Source of the DNA: Rhynchospora pubera
Lineage: Eukaryota; Streptophyta; Magnoliopsida; Poales; Cyperaceae
Reading direction: 5' to 3'
Length of the DNA stretch: 64,000 nt
Assembly (NCBI GenBank): GCA_028095005.1
Contig: CM051459.1
Span: 318,434,513 to 318,498,512, forward strand
The notes below the pieces were generated by a model, which saw only the letters and a list, made by a program, of their open reading frames with translations, was not told the DNA's origin and made no database searches. The translations under genes were made by a program, and so were the position numbers. Shown here piece by piece: positions 11,648 to 23,011 of the stretch (the first letter of the stretch is position 1; each line of letters begins with the position of its first letter).

Positions 11648-12224
11648 TTAGATATACTGATAATGCGTACAGGGAGATGAATCCGTACAGTTCACCTTGA
11701 CAGCGTCTACGACATTTTCAAATAGTTCAAGTTATATTAAAAATAAAGAGAAAGTCTTATCACTTAAGAGGATTTTTTTTTAAATGACCCAGAAGAAAAA
11801 AATCTAGAAATCATGCAGCGGCACACAAATTTTAATACAATGAAAAATTGTGTCATATACAAATATATCATGATTCACGTAAAAACTAATTTTAATGCAG
11901 AGTAAAATGCTTACTATATATAATGTCACAGAGTTTTAGATATACTGATAATGCGTACAGGGATATGAATCCGTACAGTTCACCTTGACAGCGTCTACGA
12001 CATTTTCAAATAGTTCAAGTTATATTAAAAATAAAGAGAAAGTCTTATCACTTAAGAGGATTTTTTTTTTTAAATGACCCAGAAGAAAAAAATCTAGAAA
12101 TCATGCAGCGGCACACAAATTTTAATACAATGAAAAATTGTGTCATATACAAATATATCATGATTCACATAAAAACTAATTTTAATGCAGAGTAAAATGC
12201 TTACTATATATAATGTCACAGAGT
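11648..12224. repeat. Tandem direct duplication, 2 x 288 bp
   Basis: The segment starting TTAGATATACTGATAATGCG at 11648 is repeated from 11936, with only a handful of substitutions and one base of T-tract length difference. The copies abut head to tail. Neither contains a recognisable gene; the high identity points to a recent duplication. Confidence 0.93.
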
Positions 12225-14687
12225 TCGAGGTTGCAAAATGCCAATTCAATGAAATTACCACAACAATTATCGATGCATAAAAGTTAACCAATTCAATTTT
12301 ACATATTCGAGAACTTATTAGTGATGTATCAATGACCGTTGATTTTAAAAATATTACTTTATTTAATTAATAAGCAGAAGAATATACTCTACTTTTTATT
12401 ATTTTTTATAGAAGTGATCTATTCAATGAGTAGATAATGCACAAATATTAATTTTTCTTTTCTAAATTCTCCAAAATTTTTTTATAAGGAATAAAACGAC
12501 CTTGATTCATTGCACTTGAAAAAAAATATAGTTTTTTTTAATTAAGACTGTTTTGGTTATTATTGGAATGTATTTTATTATTATTTTTTTTTTTTGGAGG
12601 ATCTGCCCGCAGCCCGCAGGCGCAAATTCATCAATCCGTCAGGTTACGTACAGAGGCTAAATTTAGAAAGATTCCCTGCGAAATCGGTACAAGAACCACG
12701 CAATGTCATGTTGCACTGTTTGATTGCCTCCATAATAGTTAAAAATCGTACAAAGTTTATCAAAAAAATATATATCGTACAAAACCCTGAAAATATCAAC
12801 AAAAATAAAAAAAGAAAAGAAAATATTAGTATCAGGTGAACAGTTATGAGTTTAGTCTGACTGACTTGCAACACCAGAGGAGAATACAAGCACCACCAAC
12901 GGATCTGCTTTTAAAAAAAAAGGACGTTCTTACTAAATAGCCGCTATCTATCATGTCTAAAAAAAAAAAAAAACGTTCTTGGGAAGTTTTCGAAGTTTAT
13001 TGATCGATCAAAGTCTCTTAATTAATATAATATTAAATTAGATTCCTATATGTTCTTTTTTTTCAGACATAATTTGTGTGAAGTACCATCCGTACGTATA
13101 GTTTTCAGTATATTTCTTTGTGAAAAAGAGGTAGTTTAATTTTTTTACCGTTGCAACGAATCTTTTGCACCTAGAAAATGATTGGTTATACTTATGCTTT
13201 TACTAAAACTTAAAACAATGCAAAATAATTTGGACCGTTGATAAATTATCATTATATTTCACTGCAATCGAAATTCCGGTACATTTATAATTCACAGAAA
13301 AATCCCTCATACACAAAATCGTTATATTTATCTTAGGCCCACCATGTATATATGTGTGTCTTCCTTTTTTAAAAAATAACAAATCATGAATTAGATGTTA
13401 TTTTGTAGAATTAGATACAAATGCAATAAGAGCAAATGATGCTCAATTAACTCTCTATTTTATTTTTTAAATCTATATTGATTTACGTATTTTATAAATG
13501 TTTACGAGCATTTTCATATCTTCTCTAATACTAAACTTTTTAATATATTGATTACTGACACACGAAAATCTGAAATTGCTTGTATAAATTTGTTTGGTCT
13601 CACCATCTCTAGCTGCCAATTTAGAATTAGTTAGCCATATCTTACATTTTGAACGGAAACCTAAATTTGATTATCAATAACTATATATTATTCAGTTCTA
13701 GAACCAATCCAACTCTCGACCAATAATAATACTAATAGTAGGGTTTGAAAATTGAAAGACACGATAGTGTGACGTTTGCTAATTTCTAAAAAATAAATTA
13801 ATTCAACATAATATATTAGTATTTTTAGCAACAGGCTACTAACATGACTTCTGAGAGAGATGTTAAATTCAAATTTAACAAAAAACACAAATACAGTTGA
13901 ATTTCAGCATTTTTCATCAATAGATGAAATATCACATAATATTTTTTTACAGCCACAATTATAAAACAACTGATAAATTAATATACACGTAATGACACAT
14001 AAACAACTCATGCTTAATCATTTTTTTTTATCATAAAAAGAACAAATCAATCTTCTTGATGTAAAAAAGGTATTAACCTTTTTTCCGAAAGTCCAAAAAG
14101 CAAAAACCCACTTGCTGCGTATTTGTGACTCGTGAGAAGCTCATTTACAAAATGAAGTTATAGACGAATCACACTTTCTCTACCATTCAATTTTCGTCCT
14201 ACTATTAAATATACGTTAAGTTATAATAACTTATTAATTAGTAACGAAAGGTAGTTGCCAAAACAAACAATATTTTGGGAGGAGACCGAGCAAATCACAA
14301 AAGAAAAATTAAAAGTACTAAGTTTTTCTAAACTAAGTAATTATCCTAGAAAGTAGAATTCGACTGGTGCCTAATTAAAGCCCGCGCTATTCCGAGGCAA
14401 ATAATGTAAAACGAGAAAACAAAACAAAAAAAAAATATGTACCAACATTTTACATTTACCGCGTCCACATGTAGTACTTTTTGTCGCTTTATATGGGCTC
14501 CCCTTTTAATGAATCATAATCTCTCTCACCCGAAAAAGGCAAAATTTCAAGGACATCCTTTCATTTATTCAAAGAAAAAAAAAGGGCATCCTTTCAATTC
14601 AACTTGATTATCTGCTTCAATTCTGCGTAAGTGAAACAAACTCATTGTGAATTTTCTGACACGTCAGTCCTCTTAGCAACCAAAGAT
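12225..14687. other. Intergenic, no gene recognised
   Basis: Very AT-rich, with homopolymer A and T tracts. Scanned on both strands; the small open frames (e.g. 12594-12839, 13688-13888) have low-complexity translations and no recognised domain. Confidence 0.4.
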
Positions 14688-17600
14688 TTTTTTTTTTTTG
14701 ATGATCACCCGTAGATCAAATTTCATTAAACAAAAGAGTTACACAGCGTTTACCATGACAGCTAAAATCTGGTGCTAAAACAAGCTAAGAAACAAACTCC
14801 ACTAAAATATCCTAATGCAATAAACCAAAGAAAACAGAAATTGAAAATAACATACTACTCCCTAAGTTACAATACCAGTAAAACAAAATTAAACTGACAC
14901 GAGCACCAGATTTTTAAAAACACTAAAACGAGAAAAATTATGGCGGTTCCTCCTGTACACTATGGAAGTACCGATCATCAATGCACCTCATCAATCTTCC
15001 TTGTTGTTCCAACACCATATGCGGCTGTCCTCTATACTGTATTGAACACCTTCTTGCCAAATTTGCTAAGCCATGCACCTGATGTACAGCTTCCCTTCTG
15101 ACATGGTGAACCGATATCAAGTTTTGTATCCCCTCCAATTTTGTGATGATTTGACTCACCAGATTTGTTGCTCTCCAAAAAGGTAGGTCAGATGTGTCTT
15201 GTTGGTTGACTGCATCAACTAAATTCAGACAATCTGAGTATAGCTGCATTCTTTCATTTATTGGTACCTGAATGTATTCCATGACATGTGTCAGTGCCTC
15301 ATCCATTGCCACAGCCTCTGAGTGAAAAGCATCATGCACATTAAAAAAGTGCAAACCCACTGAATGTAATACCCCTCTATGATAAACTATGTAGGCTCCT
15401 CCCGACTTACCTCCACATTCCCAAGATGCATCTATGAGCACCTGCCATCCTTCAGAAACAAAATCATACCTTTCTGGCACATTCAGTTTAAGTGTGGCCC
15501 TTGTCTGTATGATGTTAGACATTGACGATTCTACCCTTGCTCTCTGTATCACATTCCTTGGGTTGAAATTTGCATGTTCAATTACAGTCTTGTTCCTCTC
15601 CTTCCAAACTTCCCACATTGTGTTTGCAAATAGTTGTACCCCTTCTTCATCTAGGTCCCCCATCACCTGAGTCACTGCTTGAGCAGCATCAAGAGGCAAT
15701 TCATGAGCTCTAATCCCTAGGCTGCTACCAAACCACACCTGCCTTGAGGTTTGACAGAAAAAAAAACAATGCATGTCATATTCGTTCTCCAAGCCACATC
15801 TTTGGCAAGTTGGAGGAAAATTCTGCATCCTTGCATGCATGCTCACTGCCAAAGGCAAACCCTTATGTAGCAGCCTCCATAAGAAGATTTTAACCTTTGG
15901 ACTTATTGATTTTCTCTTCCATATCTCTTGCCATTCAAAAGATTGGACCGTCGCTTGCCTCTCTTGGGTTTTCACAATCTCCAGGTATCCTTCCTTCACT
16001 GAATATTTTCCTCTCTTGTTTTTCTGCCACACTAATCTATCATTGTCAGTCTGAGCTCCTGTAGGTCTGTTATGACCAACAATGATTTGTTGCACCTGAT
16101 CTGATCTAAAAAGTCTGTACAACTCATTCATTTTCCATTGATTAGCTTGAGTATCCCATAAATCACAAACTTTCAGCTTTCTATCACTTGGTGTGGCCTC
16201 CTCTTGTACTGACCAGTTAGAGAACCAAGGTTGTGACAAAGCTAGAGTTTTTTCACCATTCCCTACATGCCACTCGACTTGGTTTTGAAAAACATCTCTC
16301 ATTTTCACAACTTGACTCCACATCTTACTACAACACCCATTATTACGTGCCCTCCAGTACCCAACATTGGGGAAGTACTTTGATTTGCAAATTTTAACCC
16401 ACGGCTTATCATCATCTGCCATGATCGACCAGACTACTTTCAAAAATAACGCTTCTCTAAAGATCTGAAGATCCTTAACTCCCAGCCCTCCCTCTTCAAA
16501 AGGTTTACAAATTTTTTTCCACGCTATGAAAGAAAGATATCTCTGCTGATCTGTTTTGCCCCAAAAAAACTTTGCTAACCAACTGTTCATCTCTTTTATA
16601 ATTCCTTTTGGTAACATCTCTAGGGACATTGCATATACTGGCAGCGCCATCAAAACTGACTTTATCAATACCAACCTCCCGGCATGAGACAACATGTGTG
16701 ACTTCCAACCTGACAACTTTGCCTTCATTTTGTCAAGCAAAATTCTGCCATTTCTTTTAGCCTCTCCTTTCTTATTTAGCACAATCCCTAAGTATCTTTC
16801 TTCTTCTTGCACTTCTTTAGCCCCCCACACCTCCTTGAGTCTAATTATTGTTTGATCATTGCAATTCCTTGAAAACCAAAGGCTTGATTTGTTCGGATTA
16901 ATGTGTAATCCAGATGCCTTTGCAAACTTTTGCAATAACGCCATGATTGTCTGAACTTCCAAATTAGTTGTGCCTCCCGTGATCACCAGATCGTCCGCAT
17001 AGATTGCATGAGTTAGTGTTGGAGCTGTGGCAGCCAGCTTGACCCCTTTGATCAAACCACTCATCATTGCACCTCTTATCAATCTTGAGAGGATCTCCAT
17101 AGAGATGATGAAGACATAGGGTGACATGGGACACCCTTGTCTCAACCCCTGTGTCGGTGTAAGGAAACCGTCTCCCTTGCCATTGATGTTAATAGTCACT
17201 TGGGCTCTTTTGTAAGAAGAGATGATTATGGCAATAATTTTTTGGGGCACATTCATATAAATCATTGCCATCTGAAGAAATTGCCAATCAAGCTTGTCAA
17301 AAGCTTTGTTGATGTCCGCCTTAAGCAAAAAAGCCTCTTGTTTAAAGCCCGCCAGGGAAAAAGAGTGAAGTATCTCTTTTATGAGGATAATATTGTCTGC
17401 TATACTCCTTCCTTTCACAAATGCATTTTGCTCCTGTGAGATAACCATTTTAATACACGGTTGCAGTCTTGTTGCTAAGATTTTCATAACCAGTCTATAC
17501 ATTATGTTGCCAACACTGATCGGACGATAGTCCATCGGTGTTTGTGGCTCATCTGACTTTGGTATCAAGGTGACCTGACACTTTAACCATTCAACCGGTA

Positions 17601-18465
17601 TTTCCTGCGTTTGGAAGATTAGTTGGACCTGATTCACCACTTCTAGGCCCACAACAGCCCAATTAGTTTGAATAAAACGTGCCGTTAGCCCATCTGGTCC
17701 TGGACTCTTGTCAGGGCCTAAACTAAACACTGCTCTTTTAATTTCAAAGTAATTTGGTGTTGCAATTAATCTCTGATGGGCTGATTCAGGAATTTTGGGT
17801 TGCCTGCTTTGATTGAGCTCTTCAAAAATTTGTCTTCGCGCCATATTTTGCTCTTCATCTCCATTAGTGTGGTTTTGGTTAGTTGTAGGGCAGTAAAGGT
17901 TTTGGAAATAGGCCAAGAACCGTGCACTAATTATCTTCTCATCTCCAGTTAGCTGCCCATCTTCCTTTTTCACCATGGTAATCAAGTTGTGACGTCTCCT
18001 ATTTGTTGCCACCGTGTGAAAAAATCGAGTATTCCTATCACCTTCGAATTCCCACTGGACTCGAGAACGCTGCCTCCAAAAAAGATTATGCTGTGCCTCA
18101 GCTACCTCATATGCCTTTAACAAATTCTCCTCGAGACCATGGTCTCTCACCTGCGGGTGCTGACTTTGTACCTTGAGGATTTGTTGACTGATTCTTTCAA
18201 GTTTTTTCTTTGGTGTCAAATTTGAACTTGCCCACTTCTTAATTGTATATTTGACCTCATCCCATCTCTGGTGCCAAGGCAAACCAGCCGACTGATTCCA
18301 TGTTTGTAACCATTTTTCTTGAAAACTTTGTTCAGTCATCCACCAATTTTCCATCCTAAACATACTCGATTTTTCTGGGGGCTTCTTCACTCTCAAAAGG
18401 ATGGGACAATGGTCGCTGTGAATCAGCGGTAAGTGATTGAAAGAGATAAGCAAGACTCTTCATTA
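14688..18465 (-). mobile_element. 5'-truncated L1-type LINE retrotransposon
   Basis: Minus-strand insertion with its A tail at the low-coordinate end (12 T on the plus strand at about 14688-14699) after a short 3'UTR. The 5' end is cut inside the endonuclease domain: only its last ~20 residues remain, with in-frame stops immediately upstream, as expected for incomplete target-primed reverse transcription. No convincing target-site duplication was found beside the two ends, so the exact 5' junction (18453-18470) is uncertain. Confidence 0.88.
14938..18453 (-). CDS. LINE ORF2 (C-terminal end of endonuclease, reverse transcriptase, zf-RVT, RNase H), 5'-truncated
   Basis: A 1171-codon frame without stops. 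The first ~20 residues match the end of an L1 endonuclease (HLPLIHSDHCPILL). The reverse transcriptase spans roughly residues 230-520, with ADINKAFDKLDW near 380, GLRQGCPMSPYVF near 440 and the catalytic YADD at 485-488. A zinc-binding zf-RVT segment (WRLLHKGLPL, then CQRCGLENEYDMHCFFFC) lies near 840-910. A C-terminal RNase H-like domain (LIDASWECGG, HSEAVAMDEAL, YSDC) is near 1010-1140. The product would reverse-transcribe LINE RNA at a nicked target. It lacks the endonuclease and ORF1, and begins without an ATG at the truncation (TTG/other near-start), so it is not expected to be mobile on its own. The intact frame suggests a young insertion. Confidence 0.93.
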   Translation of the reverse strand: MLISFNHLPLIHSDHCPILLRVKKPPEKSSMFRMENWWMTEQSFQEKWLQTWNQSAGLPWHQRWDEVKYTIKKWASSNLTPKKKLERISQQILKVQSQHPQVRDHGLEENLLKAYEVAEAQHNLFWRQRSRVQWEFEGDRNTRFFHTVATNRRRHNLITMVKKEDGQLTGDEKIISARFLAYFQNLYCPTTNQNHTNGDEEQNMARRQIFEELNQSRQPKIPESAHQRLIATPNYFEIKRAVFSLGPDKSPGPDGLTARFIQTNWAVVGLEVVNQVQLIFQTQEIPVEWLKCQVTLIPKSDEPQTPMDYRPISVGNIMYRLVMKILATRLQPCIKMVISQEQNAFVKGRSIADNIILIKEILHSFSLAGFKQEAFLLKADINKAFDKLDWQFLQMAMIYMNVPQKIIAIIISSYKRAQVTININGKGDGFLTPTQGLRQGCPMSPYVFIISMEILSRLIRGAMMSGLIKGVKLAATAPTLTHAIYADDLVITGGTTNLEVQTIMALLQKFAKASGLHINPNKSSLWFSRNCNDQTIIRLKEVWGAKEVQEEERYLGIVLNKKGEAKRNGRILLDKMKAKLSGWKSHMLSHAGRLVLIKSVLMALPVYAMSLEMLPKGIIKEMNSWLAKFFWGKTDQQRYLSFIAWKKICKPFEEGGLGVKDLQIFREALFLKVVWSIMADDDKPWVKICKSKYFPNVGYWRARNNGCCSKMWSQVVKMRDVFQNQVEWHVGNGEKTLALSQPWFSNWSVQEEATPSDRKLKVCDLWDTQANQWKMNELYRLFRSDQVQQIIVGHNRPTGAQTDNDRLVWQKNKRGKYSVKEGYLEIVKTQERQATVQSFEWQEIWKRKSISPKVKIFLWRLLHKGLPLAVSMHARMQNFPPTCQRCGLENEYDMHCFFFCQTSRQVWFGSSLGIRAHELPLDAAQAVTQVMGDLDEEGVQLFANTMWEVWKERNKTVIEHANFNPRNVIQRARVESSMSNIIQTRATLKLNVPERYDFVSEGWQVLIDASWECGGKSGGAYIVYHRGVLHSVGLHFFNVHDAFHSEAVAMDEALTHVMEYIQVPINERMQLYSDCLNLVDAVNQQDTSDLPFWRATNLVSQIITKLEGIQNLISVHHVRREAVHQVHGLANLARRCSIQYRGQPHMVLEQQGRLMRCIDDRYFHSVQEEPP

Positions 18466-18470
18466 ACCCT

Positions 18471-18991
18471 TAGGCGTGCAAAACGAAAAAAAATTACGTA
18501 ATTCCGTTAGTTTCGTCTTCTACGGAACGATTTGCGAAAAAAATCTGATTTCATCTGATATAGCGAAATGATCAACGAAACAGCAATAGTTTCGTCACAG
18601 TGTAATTTACATAAATTTTGACCGTTTCGCACCTTTTCAGTCCTACAAAATGATTAACAAAACAGAAATCAATTTCGTCGCCAAAACGATACAATTGACG
18701 AAACACCCTTGTTTCGCCACCATTTTCTACGTCAAACAAGTCTATTAACCCTCGACACCTGAACAGTTGACACCATTATTAAATTGAGTACGACTCGATA
18801 GAAATCTTGATTTGTGTGTTGCGTTAAAATACACTCAATTTACTATGAATAACGTACTCTTAACTTTATAAAGCGTCTTAAAATAAAATTTTTTTTGTCA
18901 CTGCACGAATAAAATCTAAAAAAGTACCTTTTTTGAGTAATGGCTCAGAGTCTGGGTGTGTGTATATATATATATATATAGAGTTTAGCTA
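18471..18991. other. Repeat remnant rich in GTTTCGTC / GACGAAAC
   Basis: Between about 18480 and 18730, short inverted motifs (AACGAAACAG, AGTTTCGTC, ATTTCGTCGCC, TTTCGCCACC) recur on both strands, resembling the subterminal repeats of a DNA transposon cut by the LINE. No ends or target duplication could be defined. A (TA)n microsatellite lies at 18963-18980. No gene seen. Confidence 0.35.
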
Positions 18992-19844
18992 TGTTGGACA
19001 TGGAATTAAATCGCTATTTTAATTCCAATAATCATAAGCGGGATATCTAGCAACACGTTATGATTCTCAATTCGCATAAATAGTGTACTGCTACAAAATT
19101 TCAATCGTGCATAAGAGAACAATTATGTTTCTCTATTTTGATTCTTATGTCACACGATATCATCGTATAATCCAAGATAGGAACGTGTCATTCTTGCAGA
19201 TTATACGTTTCTTGATCTAGAGATAATTGTATCAGTTGCTAGCAAACAATCTATCTCCATCAAGGGGCCCAAACAGATATCGTCACTCACTAAGTGAATT
19301 AATGAGGGACATACGGTTTTCTTGATAATTAGCTTTTCCCCGCACAATTCAAGAATACTTAAATCAAGTCCGTATAGCAGCCTTTATGAGGAATCAGCGG
19401 TAGACAAGATTTATAGCATCTATCCTCATGTGGAAAAGATAATCATCTCAAACTTAGAACCAAAATCATAACGAAATAAATAATGACACGTAACACAATC
19501 CATATATTTATTTCGTGGGGTCCAGTCCTGTACTATGTTCTATAACATACACATACGCAATTAAGTTGGTTACTCTTAACCTATGATTTATAGAACTTAA
19601 TCATCACTTAACTTGCATACTAATCTTATTGATAATTAATGTCCTTTGTTAATTATCAAGATTATGGACTTTTAGATTTATCGTTGTCATTTACTACTAA
19701 ATGAATAACAGTGATCTATAATTCAGATCCTCAACCTGAATGAACTATCAACGATTAAATCAAAGAACAAATGATCTGAAATCACCAATAACATAAACTA
19801 TAGAAGTAGCCTAATGAATTGGCTTCTAGGACATATCTCTAACA
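18992..19844 (-). mobile_element. Probable solo LTR of a Ty1/Copia retrotransposon
   Basis: On the minus strand the 853-bp block begins TGTTAGAGATATGTCCTAGA and ends ATGTCCAACA, i.e. TGTT...AACA LTR ends; the start resembles the LTR start of BARE/Angela-type Copia elements (TGTTGGAATATGTCCTAGA-like, from memory). No primer-binding site follows the LTR end and no polypurine tract or coding region is next to it, so it is read as a solo LTR left by recombination. The flanks (AGCTA and ACTAT) do not form a perfect 5-bp duplication. Confidence 0.6.
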
Positions 19845-20158
19845 ACTATCCCTGATAATTTTATTCCGACTTTAACTTTTGCATGAATTTTCACTAATAC
19901 ATATTTCTCAAAGTTAATTATAAATAAATAATATATTATCAGTTCAGGTTATTTTGTACTTTTATTACTAAATGAAGCTTAATTAAATTTTGATTGCTCT
20001 TGAATTAATCATATTATATTTATAAATTAAGTGAAAAAGTTAAATACAGAATGAAAAAAGAAATTTTATATTTTTCATACATGTTACTTAATTTGTCATT
20101 ATTTTCTGATTAAAAAGTACAAACTTTTTTCAATAACAAACAATACAAAATTTCAAGG
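19845..20158. other. Intergenic, no gene recognised
   Basis: AT-rich DNA between the LTR and a CACTA element; nothing recognised. Confidence 0.4.
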
Positions 20159-21330
20159 CACTACGCCATTTTTTATTATTTGTACCGGTTTTTTAATGAT
20201 TATTAGTATCGATTTTGCAGCGGTACTAATAATAGGGATACTAAAATAAATAAAAAACCGGTACTAATAAGCCGGTAGTAGCAGGAATTGGAATTGGCGG
20301 AAAATGCTATTAGTACCGATTTTTTATAAAAAAAACCGGTACTAAAGTTGATTTTTTTTAAAAAAAATAATTTAGTACTAAAATAATTAACATTTTTTGT
20401 ATGGTATAGGGCCTGATAAATTAACATTTTTAGTACTAAATTAATTAACATTATTCCACATAAAGTTGTAAAACAAAATGAGGCTTTTTCTTTGTTTGCT
20501 TTGTGCTAACTAAAAAACTAATTTCAAGTTATTAATTCTGTTGTATGGTATTGGGCCTTATCTCATAACACAATGTACTTAATTTTGATCAATGGAGCTA
20601 ATCTGCATTAGTAACTAGCAACAAAATTCTAATTACAAAAAATTAACAACCACATGGTCTATACAAAAGAAGGATTGTGGGATTCGCATAGAGAAAATCA
20701 ACCCTAAACTCATTGTATAAGAGATGAGAGGAGGAGAAGCTTACTTGAGGTGGAGGCAGCGGCGACAGCGGACATAGGCGATTTTAGTGACAGCAAACAG
20801 AGGCGGAGAGGTGCAGAGAGGCGACGGCGGAGGAGGCGAGTGGAGAGATAGAGGGTTTTGAAGCAGTTTAAAACTGAAGATTATTGAATGAAAGATCTTG
20901 AGAGATAGAACAGTGGTATAAGAACTTGAGAGGCAAAAGAATAATGAAGGGAAGACATAATTCGGTAAAAATATCTGTGTATTTTAAGTACCGGTTTTTT
21001 ATAAAAAACCGCTACTAAAAATCGCCTGAAAAAAAAACAGTTTTTTAAATTAGTACCGGTTTTTTTTTATATATTGATTTTTAGTACCGGTTTTTTATTA
21101 AAAACCGGTACTAAATATATAACGGTTTTTTTTATTCTTTCGAATCTTTAGTACCGGTTTTTTATAAAAAATCGGTACTAAAAATCAATTAATTAGTACC
21201 GGTTTTTTAAAAAAACCGGTACAAATAATAAATTTGACAATTACGAAATTGCCATGATTTATTATTAGTACCGGTTTTCTTAAAAATCGGTACTAATGAG
21301 CCGGTACTAATAATCCTTTTTGTTGTTGTG
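20159..21330. mobile_element. Second, shorter non-autonomous CACTA-type element
   Basis: Starts CACTACGCCATTTTTTATTA and ends TTTTTGTTGTTGTG, with the 3-bp target duplication AGG on both sides (20156-20158, 21331-21333). Subterminal zones are filled with TTAGTACCGGTTTTTTA-type motifs in both orientations, a different motif from the element at 4.4-7.6 kb. The interior (20740-20870) is purine-rich with a GTAAGC donor on the minus strand, the same layout as the larger element. No transposase is visible. Confidence 0.85.
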
Positions 21331-21333
21331 AGG

Positions 21334-22494
21334 GTACTCCGCTTATTCTCATTTTGCGGGAGTAATTGTCTCCGTTGAAACTTTGATGAGGCATTTTGTC
21401 ACAAAATAATAAGTTGAAGGGTCACGAGGCATTAAGGAAAAAAAAAGTTAGTTCAAAATTGAGATTTCTTCTGTATTTTTCTAACAAGTAGTTCCTCAAG
21501 TAAGCAATCTGCTTTATAAAGAAAAAAACAATTAAGTTTTACAAAATAATAAGCTTGGTAATGCTTTTAGATATATCATAGAACATAAATACACCGTCTC
21601 AAATTTTCTTTTGGCAAGTAGTTTCTCGGTAATGCTTTTATTTTTGGAAAACATTAACAATATTGCCCTCTGGAATATAAAAATTCAGGTAGTGTTAATG
21701 GCGGTTGTTAGTTCCAACATTTTTCTACGTCCTGACAATCTCAAACATTTTTTCCATGATATTTGCATCGAGGGCAATTACGTAATTTATTGTTCATTAG
21801 TGGACTTTCGTGGCTTTTGTTCAGAAAACGTTTTATCCTCTGCACGTGTGGGAGCCTCCCTTGGAAGCATGAACAGGAAATAATACGGAACTCCAAGGAC
21901 AGCCCTTGAATTTTTCCTATAGAATGTTTTTACTTGGAGCGGGAGTGGGAGAATGTTTTTAGAATTTGGGAATATTAGCTACTTTTTTTTTAAGGCAGTC
22001 TATCAGCTATTTTTTTTTTAAGCATATAGACTGCCAATTATTGAATACATGTAGAAAATCAAGTTCACTGACTTCATTGAACTATCAAAGAGACATATAG
22101 ACAAACATTATTACCTAATTTATTATACTGTTCAATCTTCAAAATTACGTATAATTGTTTTATTTCAATGATAATCTGAAACGGTTAAGAAAAGAAAGAG
22201 TAATTTGGGATCAGGAGATAAGAAGATTCTTGTAAGTTAAAGTTGTAAGTCGGTTATAAAAACATTAGACAAGTCTGAACGAAATCACATGGGTCCATTT
22301 AGATAAGCTTTGGGCTTTTGGAAAACAGAAAACTAGGTCCAAATGCACTTCCATTTCCATCAGTTGCTTCACAACTTCAGTGTGCATACAACTATTGGGC
22401 CAGTGAACAACCTTCATTGGGCACATGACATATTGTCATATTGACATGTATGCTGCAGGCCTGCAGTATGCATATTTGAGAAGCTACATGTCTG
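21334..22494. other. Intergenic, no gene recognised
   Basis: A 90-codon open frame at 21611-21883 (plus) has no family resemblance and lacks supporting splice or promoter features. Nothing else supported. Confidence 0.4.
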
Positions 22495-22640
22495 GGAGCG
22501 TTTGGATCGTTGGAAGAAAGAAAAAGAAGAAGGAAGAAGAAGAAAAAAAATTATAAACAATTCAAACTCTTCACAAAATTACACACTTCCCAATACTTCT
22601 TCCTACTTCTTCCCTTCTTCCCTTCTTCCCACACCTATCA
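22495..22640 (-). mobile_element. Degenerate PIF/Harbinger-like MITE
   Basis: Begins GGGAGCGTTTGGATCGTTGG; its core (TTATAAACAATTCAAACTCT, then TCACAAAATTACACACTTCC) is the reverse complement of the core shared by the MITEs at 39858, 43072 and 60077. The far terminus is eroded (CACACCTATCACAAATC instead of CACACCTATCCAAACG), so no target duplication can be assigned. Confidence 0.7.
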
Positions 22641-23011
22641 CAAATCATATGAGACTATATATGACTATGAGTCCATTTGCAACTTCATTTGATTAAACAA
22701 CCGTTCATATTCATATATTTAAAAAGAATTGTACATTAAAGAATGCAAATATTTCTTACAGGCTATTTCCAAAACAATTCATGAAAATATAATAATCACC
22801 CACAAACACACGAGTTGGGGTTCAAAATGAGAAGAAATGGCTCTCTCATACACCAGCATTATTTAAAGAAAGAAACTTCACGTTCTAGTTCATGCAAAAG
22901 AAAATATGCAGTTAGGAAACAGCTTGTGGTTTCTCACGCTTATCAGTTATCACTGTCAGTTATGTGATATGTGATCTTTGAATTATCGATGCCAAATGAA
23001 TCAAAACCGGT

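Noticed and set aside
18987..19849. Perfect 5-bp target duplication for the Copia LTR
   Set aside because: The flanks read AGCTA and ACTAT; only a shifted, imperfect match can be made, so none is claimed.
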